Program-made: the position numbers and the translations under genes
Assembly (NCBI GenBank): GCA_015227615.1
Contig: JAALGZ010000011.1
Location: 744,001-808,000 of the forward strand
Direction: 5' to 3'
DNA: 64,000 bases
Origin: Labyrinthula sp. Ha
Taxonomy: Eukaryota; Sar; Bigyra; Labyrinthulida; Labyrinthulaceae
Part shown: positions 35,213-45,763 of the stretch, one piece after another
Numbering within the stretch: the first letter of the stretch is position 1
How the letters are laid out: the number at the start of each line of letters is the position of its first letter
Notes under the pieces: model-generated
What the model saw: the letters and a program-made list of their open reading frames with translations, nothing else
Database searches by the model: none
Told to the model about the DNA's origin: nothing

Positions 35213-35700
35213 CTAAACATGTCTTAAAACCGCACTAAACAACAACAACATGCTGATTCCAGAGCTGAACCATCTATCGGTAAGCGCTCTGCCTACTTGC
35301 CATCCTTTTCTACCCCCTCCTACTACTTTCTTGAGTGATTTAGCATCTTTAGTCAACAAAAGCTGTTCAAATCTTCTAAATTCCTCTGTAAAACAATTAA
35401 AATTGGCAAAATCTTGTTTGAATTGACTTTCACCTTCTCAAAATATTTAATAACATCATTAGTTTTCCTGGGTTTAATCATCTGGCTTCTTAGTTATATC
35501 TTGCATCTTTCACTCGTTTTCTCTCTTAATGTTTTATTCATTAAATTCTTGGCAATTAATCTGGTCAAAGAAATAACTTGACCACTTAGATTAAACTGAT
35601 CTTTTGAAGGGTAGTCCTGAAAAATGGTAGCTCGTTATTACTATGAGTGACTAACAAAAAAATTATGAAGCTTAGGAAGAAGGTGACCTTAAAATCCACT
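35213..35700 (-). pseudogene. Decayed gene with strongly coding-like pieces, unrecognised
   Basis: On the minus strand, two coding-like pieces in different frames follow one another. About 35620-35505 contains FNLSGQVISLTRLIAKNLMN. 35437-35213 contains EEFRRFEQLLLTKDAKSL, then VVGGGRKGWQVGRALTDRWF and a hydrophobic end before TAG. The second is about 75 codons long and has no early ATG. Part of the region between them matches the patch at 1690-1830. I recognise no family. The repeated occurrence suggests a multicopy gene or element, here broken by at least one frame change unless introns explain it. Confidence 0.4.
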
Positions 35701-37862
35701 TTAAGGTACTCTTTTAGAAGTGGGTTCTCTATATAAAGGGCTTGAAAGATCTTTGATTGTAGCAATGACTGAGAGTACTACTTCCAGCAAAAAGTAACTA
35801 GCATTTTTTTCGGGTGTTGTGCGGACTACGAAGAAATAGAGGTTTCTTATTATATATACTCGTTTTGAATAGTGCATAGATCTGCTGGTACATAATCTTA
35901 AGTCTTCCGCATTATATCAAACCTTGTTACTAAACTAGTTTAGTCTTCAGCCTAGCCGAAACTAGAACAGAGAATAACTATATTTTTTCTATCAGCTTAT
36001 CTTTCTCTTATCTGCTAAGAGATATATTAATGTCGCTTAAGGTTTTAACATGATATTTTTATATGCATTCTATTATAGTGCATAATAAATGAATATTAAG
36101 GGGGATTATCCAATGATTGAGCACTTCTCTCTGGAGGAGACTATAAAAGTATCCTAAGGTTATCCTATACGAATTCAAAGCTCCATACTGATAAATCTAG
36201 TTTAAGTACATTCTCTTGATTTCGTTGATGATTTTCATATCTTGGTTAAATTTTAACTATTTTTGTAAAATTAAAAAAGGCTAGAAGAAAGAACCAGAAA
36301 ACCGAAGTTGAATAAAATCAAACATGTATGCATACCACAGTTGGTGTGAGATGTTATTCCAAAGGCCTGAATTATTTAAAACAGAACATTCATGTGCCAC
36401 TACACCTAAAGCTTATAATAGGGATGCTGGAGAGTTGTTAAGGTAGAGGCATAAGATAGTTGAAGCTAGATACTTTAAGCAGTTTGAATATATGATACCA
36501 AGCCATTAGCATACTGTGCTAGTTTTTAATTACCTTGTATCATATTTTACTATAAGCCTGTAATGGTATGTTTTTTTCAAATATATAATGCCAACCTGCT
36601 CTTATACCTCTAACTACTTTCTTCAAATTATTCCGACTGCCAGCCGTCCAAGTCGAGGAAGCAGAATTTCATGTTTTTGTCTTTGGTAACTATTACCCTA
36701 AGAGGTAAAGCCGCTCATCGAGAGACAATAACTACGCCAAGTAATGAAAGGATTAACGCCTTGTGTAAACTTAAGCCAAATTAAATGAGCTACGTCATTT
36801 TTCATAGTATTTTTCTGCGAATTTTGCTAATATTCGCGACCTTCTAGGTTCTCCTTCATTTTCTATGGTTATTTTCCAAGAACAAGTTGAGAATTGCAAT
36901 AGCGCTTAAGATCACACGAGAAAAAAACATTTCTTATACAATACAGCTGTTACGCAGTGCTACATGAATACCTCGCTGTATATGAACTTTACCGAAACTA
37001 TTATTTAAACCAGGAGTAGTCTTAAAAGATTCCAATTCTTGCTGTAAATCAAGCATGTGAAAAAAATGATGGCTAACTAGCATCTCACATTGTTCTTTAA
37101 TGATTTGAAATCAGGAACCATTTCTCTTCCAATCAACTTTAAACACTAACAAATTTATGTTTGATTCAAACAGAACAAACTATAACTAACATCTCTACGG
37201 GTTAGGTTTGAATATAAACAGTTCCTAATAAGTCGCACTTGCTTATTTACTATCTTGGAAAATAATGCTAAGTTGCTCCAAGCACTTATTAACATAGTTT
37301 ACCTAACTTCTAGACTAATTATAGTGTCGCTAGGCTTGCAATAAACATTCGTAGATACAACAAGCTTAAGAATTTTAAGCTATTTAAGTTCCATTCAGTG
37401 AATCTGAACTGCTCTGGTTCTTAATTTTTTTACAAGACTACAGATACGTACCTGGGGTCGACGTGAGACCAAAAGTACAGGTTAAACTTTCGTTAACATA
37501 ACAATAAATTAAGAAATATGGGTTTCATCACCTTTAGAGGTGGTTAGGTAAGATTGAGTTAATCATGATGTTTTGGTCTTTGTATTGATCCTCTTTTTTA
37601 CTGGGTTAGCATGAATAACACACGAACAGAAGTTTTGTTTTGCACATCCCAGAATTGTCTATAATTTACATCCGGGTTCGAAGCGAAAACTGCTCTCCAG
37701 AATCCAATATTCAATGGTGTATTACCGTATCTGTATCGACCACAAAGACGGAAGGAAGCTAATTAAATGTTCCCTCAGGCGCAGTTGCTACACGCGCCCT
37801 AATCCAACTAAACTAAGAAATAAGTCGAAACACTGAAACTTATGTAAAATATACCATCTCAA
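35701..37862. other. Intergenic, nothing called
   Basis: A+T-rich DNA with no credible frame. A G+C-rich 5-bp hairpin stem (GGCGC at 37778, GCGCC at 37794) lies about 70 bp before the next ATG, but nothing similar precedes the paralogous gene, so no function is proposed. Confidence 0.5.
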
Positions 37863-38951
37863 ATGTTAAAACATGTTGTACGTGGAAAATCTCAGCGAAG
37901 TGATGTAAGCCCCTTTCTTGCCTTTTCTGTTGCTGGTTTCATCACATTTATCTGCATTTGCCTGTTGCTTCTCGCTTTTGGAGCTAATATAGTTGGAACT
38001 GAACAAAGATGCTCCTTAAAAAGCGAAGAAATATCGAGGGAACTCTTAAAAGAAGAAAATCTATACCTGAATGAGAGCGTATTGATATTATTCAACTTTA
38101 GTCTTCCTTGTTTTCCACGGAACGCTTTCGCAAACTTATCGTTGAATACATCTGCTGTTACAAATGTAAAGTTTAGTGCAATGAGGATTGAAATGATTGA
38201 AGAAAATGCGTTCAGCTCTGATATAGGATTTGATATTGAGCAGCTTTGTTTTGAGAACTGCAAAATTGGAACATTCTATGATCAAAAAAAAGAGTTTTCC
38301 TCAGTTTAGTTTGAATCTTCTGAAGTTAAAATTTTCCCTTCAAGTTTAAAAGCTGACAAACTCTTAATGTTATCACTGAATATATCTCATTTTTCGGATT
38401 CCTTTACTAGTTTTATATCGAGTTCACCAAAACAAGTTCTTTCGCTTCAAGGTTTTTTGACGAACGAACTTTTGGAAGATTTCACTCAAAGTATGAAAAG
38501 GAATAATAAATTTATTAATTTTATCACAAATACTTCAATCCTTAATCTATCTGCAAACAAATTTTTTAATATTCCATCTGGATTTCTAAGTAATAATATT
38601 TTCAACTTCTCTGCTGAAAAAAATGTAGTTTTATTAGAAGAAAATAATCAGCTTCAAAATATAGAAAAAGGAAGTTTTGAAGGTCATAATAATTCAAAGT
38701 TTAGTATTAGTTTTAAAGGCTGTAAGAAAATGACTCAAATTCCAGATGTACTGAACAAACTTAATTTAATATCATTAGATCTCTCTGAAACTGGATTAGA
38801 AAACTTGAATAATTTAGAGTTTCGTTCTGATTCTGCTTTTGTCTTGAACTTAAATAATACTTGGGTTGAACCTTTTTGTACAGAGCTTGATGCTTTTAGG
38901 GAAAACTGGAGTATTCCTGAGGCTATCTTATTTGAAACCTGTAAATATTGA
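37863..38951 (+). pseudogene. Leucine-rich single-pass membrane protein, copy 1, stop-interrupted
   Basis: Paralogue of the gene at 42356-43504. One reading frame runs from ATG 37863 to TGA 38951 (363 codons) and is interrupted only by a TAG at 38307-38309; sequence on both sides aligns with copy 2 without a frame change. The product has a hydrophobic segment at about residues 17-40 and then a Cys- and Leu-rich ectodomain-like part. Shared blocks include LPCFPRNAF (LPCFPRAAF in copy 2), ENAFSSDIGF (ENAFSLDIGF), and a tail VEPFCTELDAFRENWSIPEA (VEPFCEEIDEFRANLSIPEY). Identity is roughly 40-50% by eye. The spared frame means it broke recently or is read through. Its neighbour at 39345-39935 is likewise interrupted, so the whole module is probably dying. 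Confidence 0.75.
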
Positions 38952-39344
38952 TTATGAAAAGTAGCATGGAGTTAAAATTCTATATTTTAGATTTAGTTAA
39001 TATTTTTTCTTGGTGTATTCATACTATCAGCTTAATTACAGTAAAGTTATCGCACTAAAGGAATAAGAATATTTGAATAAGGATTTATCATGAGAAGATT
39101 TAGTATGGAAAACTAGAATCTAGATACATTATTTGTATTTTATAGAGAGCAAAATATAAAGTTGTTTTCTTTCATTATAATAATAGTATAACTGCAAACA
39201 TTTGCTTCATAGCTAAAAGTGTAATTAGATATTTGTATACTTTGTGCTCGGTTATGTGCTGGAATGAAGAAGCTGGAAGTATTTCCACAAAGATAAAGAT
39301 AGCTTTTTATCATTTTGTGTTCATCTAGTTAGGCTAAAGTCTGT

Positions 39345-39935
39345 TCATCTGTAAGAGTCTTGAATCAGGTTGACAGTCAATATAAGACAGCTTTGTATCT
39401 CTTTTCCTTCTTGCGAGGATCTGTTCATGTAGGAGGTCATCAGCTGTCTTAGTGAACGAGGTATCTCAGAAGTCAATAATCTCTTAACTTAATTTTTTCC
39501 TTTTCCTCTTTCAGCACTATGCTCTAAGAGATTTACCAAAAGTTTCTGATACTCCAACTAACCCTCTATAGACTGATTACACTGGGGTACATAATATATA
39601 TAATCAACATCTTCTTTAGCACCATCCTTTAAACTGAGATCTAGAATTATTCTTATTTTGTTTTCCCCATGTTGCCTTCCCGTATCATTAATCATTTTGT
39701 TTCCTAATTTCCTTAAATCTTGTCGTGTAAGTAATCTTCCACTAAAGTCGTGCTAGTATGGTTGTTGCAGAGAATATTGATTTACTGAATATATAGGTGG
39801 AAAATTTTTCTTTGGTGATGAGACATCAACCCAGAAATATACTGGGTTTGCATAACCTTGTTGGACTTGTGCGAATGTTAGTTTATGAATAGCATCAAAA
39901 TCTAATAGAGAATTGAAGACAGATCTTTCTTCCAT
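39345..39935 (-). pseudogene. Small SIM-motif protein, copy 1, stop-interrupted
   Basis: Paralogue of the gene at 45066-45653. ATG at 39935; the same frame runs to a TGA at 39347-39345, 196 codons before the stop against 195 in copy 2. It is interrupted by TAG at 39753-39755, TAG at 39558-39560 and TAA at 39489-39491. The N-terminus is clearly homologous: MEERSVFNSLLDFDAIHKL against MEGRTIYSSLFDFDAIHEL, then QQGYANPVYFW against QQIYTKPEYFW. Later parts diverge but keep IILDLS where copy 2 has IIDLT. The equal length and absence of net indels are striking for a broken gene of this divergence. The homologous promoter region also carries an inverted repeat (40029-40044). Confidence 0.65.
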
Positions 39936-40028
39936 GTCTTTGTATTGTTTACTTTTTATAACCTATTTGGTTGCTTCCTATATCAGATTTGAATCTAGAC
40001 TGATTAATTGGACATAAAGACACATTGA

Positions 40029-40044
40029 AACACTATGGAGTGTT
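40029..40044. promoter_or_regulatory. Inverted repeat upstream of small-protein copy 1
   Basis: AACACT-ATGG-AGTGTT lies about 95-110 bp upstream of the minus-strand ATG at 39935. It is preceded by GGACATAAAGACACA and followed by TAATCATAAT. The same arrangement with a different stem sequence occurs at 45742-45763 before copy 2, at nearly the same distance, so the element looks conserved as a structure or dimer site. Confidence 0.45.
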
Positions 40045-42355
40045 GTAAAATAATCATAATTTTTATCTGAGATTTTTCTCTATAATCAAAACAGAGATTT
40101 AAAGATTGACTAATCAGATATTAATATTGGTAAGTACATTTCGCTTAGATCTTAGATCTGGAGGAAAGGATAATAAAATAAGAACATACGTAATTTCCCC
40201 TTAGAAATTACTCTTGCGTGTTTAACCTGGACAAGACATAATGTGTTTAGTACTTATAATGCAAACTTGGTTACTTCAACCAACTACGTAACACTCTTCG
40301 TGAAGAAAGAAAACATATCTTAACTAATAGACAGGAGTTAGTATGCCATCCCAGCACCTTTAGTCGCTGCTGAGAATACTATCAGAGTTCAAATGATCCA
40401 TTTTAAGTGAAGCATACGCATTGACTTAAAATACTTAGTAATTTTGACATCTATGCTTTCACCTAATCATCTCACGATGCATTCGTATTATATTATAAGA
40501 ACGATCTGAGTATCTGAGCGATGTATTTATTGCCTTGGCCAACCAGTTCATTGTAGAATATAGAGCTAGAATTCTAAATTCTTAGTAATCTAGTCCATTA
40601 CACTAGCACCAATATGAATATTTGATAATATTACTGTACGATAAGGGTGCCAATACAAACAATATGTTTTAGCAGAGTTTAGGAGAATCTTAGACTTCGA
40701 TGATATATAAATGACTATCTTATACTTGCTAAGAAGATACTTGAGTTATGCTCCATACATAACATACATCAAGAGGAGAAGAATAACCTATTAGTCCCTT
40801 TCAAGGAAAAAATAACAGTCGAAACTGATTATTAAAGTCGTGCTAAATGGGTAAATTAAAAACTAAATACAAGTGCTCATATATTGAGGCCAACTAAATC
40901 TCATATAGCTGTGGAAAAGGGGGAAACGGTTGTAGAGTATAGACAAGAAACTTGGTATAATACTTAGAAACTCAAAGCAGTCTTAGGTTAATTCCAATGA
41001 AAAGTGAATGCCTGTCGTACAACCCCAGTTTGAGTCAGCATTTAAACTGTTTTTTCAATACCAACATATTTGCCAAACAAATATTTTACAAATTATAGCA
41101 GGAAGGCAAAGTCAATCCTTTGTTCTAATTCTTGATATTATATCTCGCTTATTATATAAGAGAGTTGTATTGGAAATTAAAGGAACTAATAATCGAACAT
41201 TATGTACAATAACCCCATACAGAGTAGATTTATGTAACTGATTACTATTAGGACTTTTAATAGGTAATAAAGGGAGTCGACCTGAACAGTTTCATTCAGT
41301 TGTCTTCTGGACTATAATCTCTTGGAATTTATTGAATTAGAAAATAATGCAAAAAACAAATTATATAAGTTTAATTGTGATGGCAAAGATGAGAAAAACT
41401 TGTGCGGGGCACTTTGCTTTTTTTATTAATTTCCTATGATTTTGCACCAGAGGGAATAAGGAATTAAGATATTTTTTGCCACTCATAAGAAGAGTTTCTA
41501 GACTGCTTATCTTCACACACTAGTCTTTTCATAAATTTCACATGGAATTATCCAAGTTTTTAATATTTAATCACTTTCTTTCAACCTACAAGAACTGTAG
41601 TTTTAATTATGCTGTTTGCTTTGGGTTTTACACATATATTAGAAGATCAGTATAGACAGTGAAAGCTGCTCCTTATTATAGTGATGTAATAAGCGGGAAA
41701 GGAAAAAATAAATATATTGAATACTATTTTTAATTGAAGTTTGTCTATGGATTAAGAATTGAAGTGTTTAAACATTATAAATTGTTGTTTTTTCTCGTCA
41801 CTCGTTGGACGTGTACTTACTATTGCTGAAGGTAACAATTTCAAGTATAAGCAAAAGAGATTTTGTTATATGATATAGAATAAAAAGATTATATTTAATC
41901 TTTTATATATAATTTTTCTTCCCATGCATTATGATTTATCCACTAATATCTCGTGCTATATCTAGTGAACAACCTAATGGATTGTTTATCCTTGATTGAT
42001 CTCTCAAAATATGAGACCTATTAATTAAAATTAAACAATTCTATTATATAAGATATGCAAAATATAAATATTTTTTTCTGAGTTACAATTTTAGCACTAA
42101 ATGTCTCAATAGTAGTTTGACAATTCAGATTTTGTTTAAGAATATTAACTACATGCAGTTGAAATATCAATATTTACTCCATTTGCAATGGTGTGTTACT
42201 GTGTCTCAAAACAACAACATAATGAAAAAGTTCTATATCCAAAGTGCAAAACAAATGTTCACACGCAGTTTGGCTAATGTTCCGTCTGAATAATTATAAT
42301 TTATGAGACAAATTAAGCTAAACAGTATACTAAAATAAAAAAAAATAGAAAGAAT
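40045..42355. other. Intergenic, nothing called
   Basis: No coding frame is supported. The open frame at 41008-41241 starts with ATG but has no recognisable motif and noncoding composition. The 60 bp before the ATG at 42356 are A-rich; AATGTTCC at 42276 also occurs at 37767 before copy 1 and may be a shared upstream element. Confidence 0.45.
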
Positions 42356-43504
42356 ATGAAGAAGGAAGTACAGGTTACAGTTCAGCAAGATAACCCTTTC
42401 TTGAAAAATGACGACGGTAGTGAAATTAAAACAAGAATAGAAAAATCACAATTTCTAACAAAACATTACTTAGGGTTGCTTTTCATATTTTTTTTTGCGA
42501 TTTCTATTCTGCTTTCTGGCACATTGGTCGATCAGAGAAAGTCAGTGAAAAGTTGTTCTGCCAAAGATGAAGATAGATCAAGAGAAATATTAGCGAGTAA
42601 AACTCATCTTCAAAATGAAAAAGTACTAATTATATCTGATTTAGAACTTCCATGTTTTCCACGGGCTGCTTTTTCTAGATCTGTTTTGGATCTATCGTCA
42701 ATCACAGACTTAAGATTTGATAATGTAAAAATAGATCTTATCGACGAAAACGCGTTTAGTTTAGATATTGGATTTAAACTTGGTGCACTGACGTTTGAAA
42801 ACTCTAAGATTGGAATTCTTGGCGAGCAAGAAAAAAAAAATGACTCTATCACTTTGGAAAATTCGGAGGTGTTTTCGTTTCCTTCTAAGTTTCCTGTTGA
42901 TGAACTTTCTTTGATTTTACTTGAATCTTTTGAAGTTTCAAATGATTTCGTAAGTTTTTTATCAAGTTCAGAGAAGAGTTATCTTTCTTTTGAAGGTTTC
43001 ATTACTGATGAAATCTTGGAAAATATAAACAGTATTATGGAAGACCAAAATAAAGTTATTCACCTGGTCGGAGACTCGATAGATTCTTATTCAACACTAA
43101 GGTTTTTCGAAAATTCTTTTAATAGAATTCCGCACGATATGTTTCAAAACTCTAAATTTAAGTATTCTGGTTTGGTAAATAAAATACTATTTGAAGATAA
43201 CTTTTCACTTGAAGATATTCCAGAAGAAACTTTTAGAGGACATGGTGATACTGAATTTTATTTGAGTTTTAAAGGTTGTGAAAATTTAACTGAAATTCCT
43301 CACGCAGTTAGAGAACTTAATTTTGTAGTTTTAGATCTTTCTGACAGTGGTATAATTGATTTGGGTTTGTTTGAATTTGAACCAGAAGATGATTTTATTT
43401 TAAACTTAGAAAATACTGTAGTTGAACCATTCTGTGAAGAAATTGACGAGTTTAGAGCAAATCTTAGTATTCCAGAATATGTGGATATAGAAACTTGTAG
43501 ATAA
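42356..43504 (+). CDS. Leucine-rich single-pass membrane protein, copy 2, 382 aa
   Basis: Complete ATG-to-TAA frame. A short charged N-terminal tail (residues 1-37) is followed by one strong hydrophobic segment, YLGLLFIFFFAISILLSGTLV (about 38-58), and no cleavable signal peptide is evident. A type II orientation, with the large C-terminal part outside or in the lumen, is likely. The rest is acidic and leucine/phenylalanine-rich with irregular repeats resembling leucine-rich repeats (VLDLSSITDLRFDNVKIDLI; VVLDLSDSGIIDLGLFEF), closing in a Cys-containing cap (VEPFCEEIDEFRANLSIPEY then a Cys). A Cys at LPCFPRAAF may pair within the ectodomain. No catalytic motif is seen. A surface or ER-lumen binding role is the most one can infer. 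It is convergent with the small-protein gene at 45066-45653, the same arrangement as in copy 1. Confidence 0.8.
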   Translation: MKKEVQVTVQQDNPFLKNDDGSEIKTRIEKSQFLTKHYLGLLFIFFFAISILLSGTLVDQRKSVKSCSAKDEDRSREILASKTHLQNEKVLIISDLELPCFPRAAFSRSVLDLSSITDLRFDNVKIDLIDENAFSLDIGFKLGALTFENSKIGILGEQEKKNDSITLENSEVFSFPSKFPVDELSLILLESFEVSNDFVSFLSSSEKSYLSFEGFITDEILENINSIMEDQNKVIHLVGDSIDSYSTLRFFENSFNRIPHDMFQNSKFKYSGLVNKILFEDNFSLEDIPEETFRGHGDTEFYLSFKGCENLTEIPHAVRELNFVVLDLSDSGIIDLGLFEFEPEDDFILNLENTVVEPFCEEIDEFRANLSIPEYVDIETCR

Positions 43505-45065
43505 GAAACGTAAGTTTATATTTTGTATTCAATATATATTATTATTAAGGTTTTAGTTATATATTCATAATATTCACTGAGCTCTAGTGAAGGAAAAAAA
43601 AAGAATATGCATAATATAAATACTACACGGCTGCATAAAAGTTAATGCTCTTTTGTAAAAGCTCTCACTGGGAATACAGAAGCTAAAAAATTCAATTCGA
43701 CTTCATTGATTAAGCTGATCATCAAGAGAACAACAATTGATTTGTCGTTATAAAACATTTGAAAGCAGTAGGCTTGTTTAAATAAATATTCAGAAAGGTA
43801 GGAAGGGTCTTAAAAAAGCTGTCATCACTTTTTATTTGTTTATGGCTTCTGTATTGGCAGCATTTTTACTAGCAGACCAAAGCTGTTTCCAAGACTTTCT
43901 TTCATGATTGAACATTCAATTCTGATATAGAATGTTACTATGGAAGGAATTAACGTGAAAATTTTTTCAAGAAGCAAAACTACTTATTTTAAATTATCAT
44001 TTCATTAAAGATATTATTAATCCCTCAAGTAACACGGAAAAGTTCTTCCAGAAAAAGGATTTTATTCTGCTTTGATAAAGTTTTCTCATCCTATTTCGTA
44101 ATGGAAGAAAGAAAAACTTACTCTTCATAATAATAGAAGGATCTATTTATTTTTCAAGTGTTTTGAAACTCAATGAAGACTATTGTATGTATAATAGCCT
44201 GAACACATTAAAAATAGGGAGTCAGGATGAACTGACTTGATGCACGAAACCTATCTTCTTACTTTATTGCAATAATGCTCAAACAGCTGCTTTGGAAAAG
44301 TTCAAGATATTTTAATAAGAACTACTCTGTTCAATTCAGCGTTTGTTACATTTTCCTAGCACAAAACTTTTTTCAATCGCCTTGATGTAAGACTTGAGAA
44401 CTCTGTTGCAGATAGCTTTTCCACAATAAATCTTTCTAGCCCCAAGAAAACTTTTAGAAATACTATGATAGCAATTTCTGTTATTAGATGAATAGTTTAC
44501 CTATTATATAAGAAAATTGTCAACATTGAATAGTTTCACTAATGTTGGGAAACTGAATATTTATTCAAAATATAAACTATAAAAAAGCTTACCATAAAAG
44601 AACAACATATTGAATAATCCGTGTACAGAATATACTAATTATTCATTAAAATTCTTAGAAGAATAAAGATACTGTTCTCTAAATCTACGTGTAAAGCTAA
44701 TGCAAGAATACTATCTAGGCTTTATGTAAAACATTTCAAGAAGACTCTAAATTTAAATCAACTGACTAATATTCAACATTTTCATTCTATCGAAAAAAAA
44801 ATTTGGAGACTTAGAGAAAACATTTGGATTGCTTGCTAAAAATTAGTTCAACTCACCTAGTTTTGAATATTAAATCTACAAGCTCATGATCAGGAGTGTG
44901 CTAATATTGTTTTAGGTAATTAAAACAGATCGAACTAAACCTTCCTGAAATAATTTTATCTCCAGAAAACTCAATGCTAAAGAATCCATGTTTTTGCATT
45001 CTACTTATTGTTTCCATTATGTTTCTAGCACATAACTCCCGTTATTCCTGCATTAATATCTTTCT
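43505..45065. other. Spacer between the convergent module genes, nothing called
   Basis: 1.56 kb of A+T-rich DNA between the two convergent stops. In copy 1 the spacer is about 0.4 kb by the full frame. No coding frame or repeat recognised. Confidence 0.5.
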
Positions 45066-45653
45066 TTAGAAACTCACCATTGCTTGAAATCTCTTTGACT
45101 GCTGATGCTCCGCAGAAAAACCTTCTGTTTCCCTACTTCTTTTTATTGGAGTTTTCTTACCAGGAAAATCCCTATTCGAATCACTTAAAAGTGTATCTAG
45201 CAGCTCAAACATGTCCTCTTGCTCATAGTTTACAGCTTTCTTGTTCTTTGGCTGTTCTCTTAAGGCTTCTACTATGAGCTGGAGATCCTCCATATCCTCA
45301 TCTGCAATTTTTCCTTTCACTGCTTCTTCCTTTTCTACTTCCCTTTCTTGTGTGAGATCAATAATATCTGGAGCTTTTGTGCTTGATTTCAAGGATTCAC
45401 TTACTCTTAAGTCAACACTGTTTTCAACTGCCGAATCTAGGGAACCAGAGGTTTCCTTACAGACTTGTTGATCTGAATGTTGGTGAAGAAAAAATTGATA
45501 GAGTGAATAATCATAGGTTGCTTTAAGTTTGGAAGTTGGCATATCATACCAAAAGTATTCAGGCTTTGTATATATTTGTTGAACTGTTGGGAACTTGAGT
45601 TCGTGAATAGCATCAAAGTCAAATAGAGAGCTGTAAATAGTTCTTCCTTCCAT
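45066..45653 (-). CDS. Small acidic protein with SUMO-interaction-like motif, copy 2, 195 aa
   Basis: Complete ATG-to-TAA frame on the minus strand. Residues 1-60 form a block kept in copy 1 (FDFDAIHEL, a Tyr/Phe/Trp-rich PEYFWYDMP). The middle is acidic and low in hydrophobics. Residues 97-101, IIDLT, preceded by PD and followed by Glu-rich sequence, match a canonical SUMO-interacting motif. Residues 166-174 (KKTPIKRSR) look like a nuclear localisation signal. There is no transmembrane segment or signal peptide. A nuclear, SUMO-binding adaptor is a fair inference from these short motifs, not a demonstrated family. It is paired tail-to-tail with the leucine-rich membrane-protein gene, and the pair is duplicated as a unit, which suggests linked regulation or function. 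Confidence 0.75.
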   Translation of the reverse strand: MEGRTIYSSLFDFDAIHELKFPTVQQIYTKPEYFWYDMPTSKLKATYDYSLYQFFLHQHSDQQVCKETSGSLDSAVENSVDLRVSESLKSSTKAPDIIDLTQEREVEKEEAVKGKIADEDMEDLQLIVEALREQPKNKKAVNYEQEDMFELLDTLLSDSNRDFPGKKTPIKRSRETEGFSAEHQQSKRFQAMVSF

Positions 45654-45741
45654 TTTTATTTATGTTTTTTATTTCTTAGGAATTATTTCGCTTGTTCTGT
45701 TACTTGAATTGAATATAGATTAATTTATGCGACATAAAGGC

Positions 45742-45763
45742 ACACTCTGAGTGTACAGAGTGT
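45742..45763. promoter_or_regulatory. Inverted repeat upstream of small-protein copy 2
   Basis: ACACTCT-(8 nt)-AGAGTGT, a perfect 7-bp inverted repeat, lies about 90-110 bp upstream of the ATG at 45653. Flanks match copy 1: GCGACATAAAGGCACA before it, and TTCATAAT after it. Stem length and sequence differ between copies while pairing is kept. Confidence 0.5.

Noticed and set aside
37673-37815. tRNA-like A-box (TAGTTTAGTTGG on the minus strand) and a TTCGAAC box-B-like string
   Set aside because: The boxes are about 130 nt apart, the sequence after the A-box gives no anticodon arm with a U before the anticodon, and no acceptor stem pairs. Chance resemblance is more likely.
37863-39935. TAG as a reassigned sense codon, since copy-1 module genes are interrupted mostly by TAG
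   Set aside because: TAG ends several intact genes here (RhoGAP-domain gene, STE24, NFU1), no long gene has an internal TAG, and small-protein copy 1 also contains TAA.
45437-45622. Frames antisense to or overlapping the SIM-motif gene
   Set aside because: Shadows in other phases of a gene supported by its paralogue.
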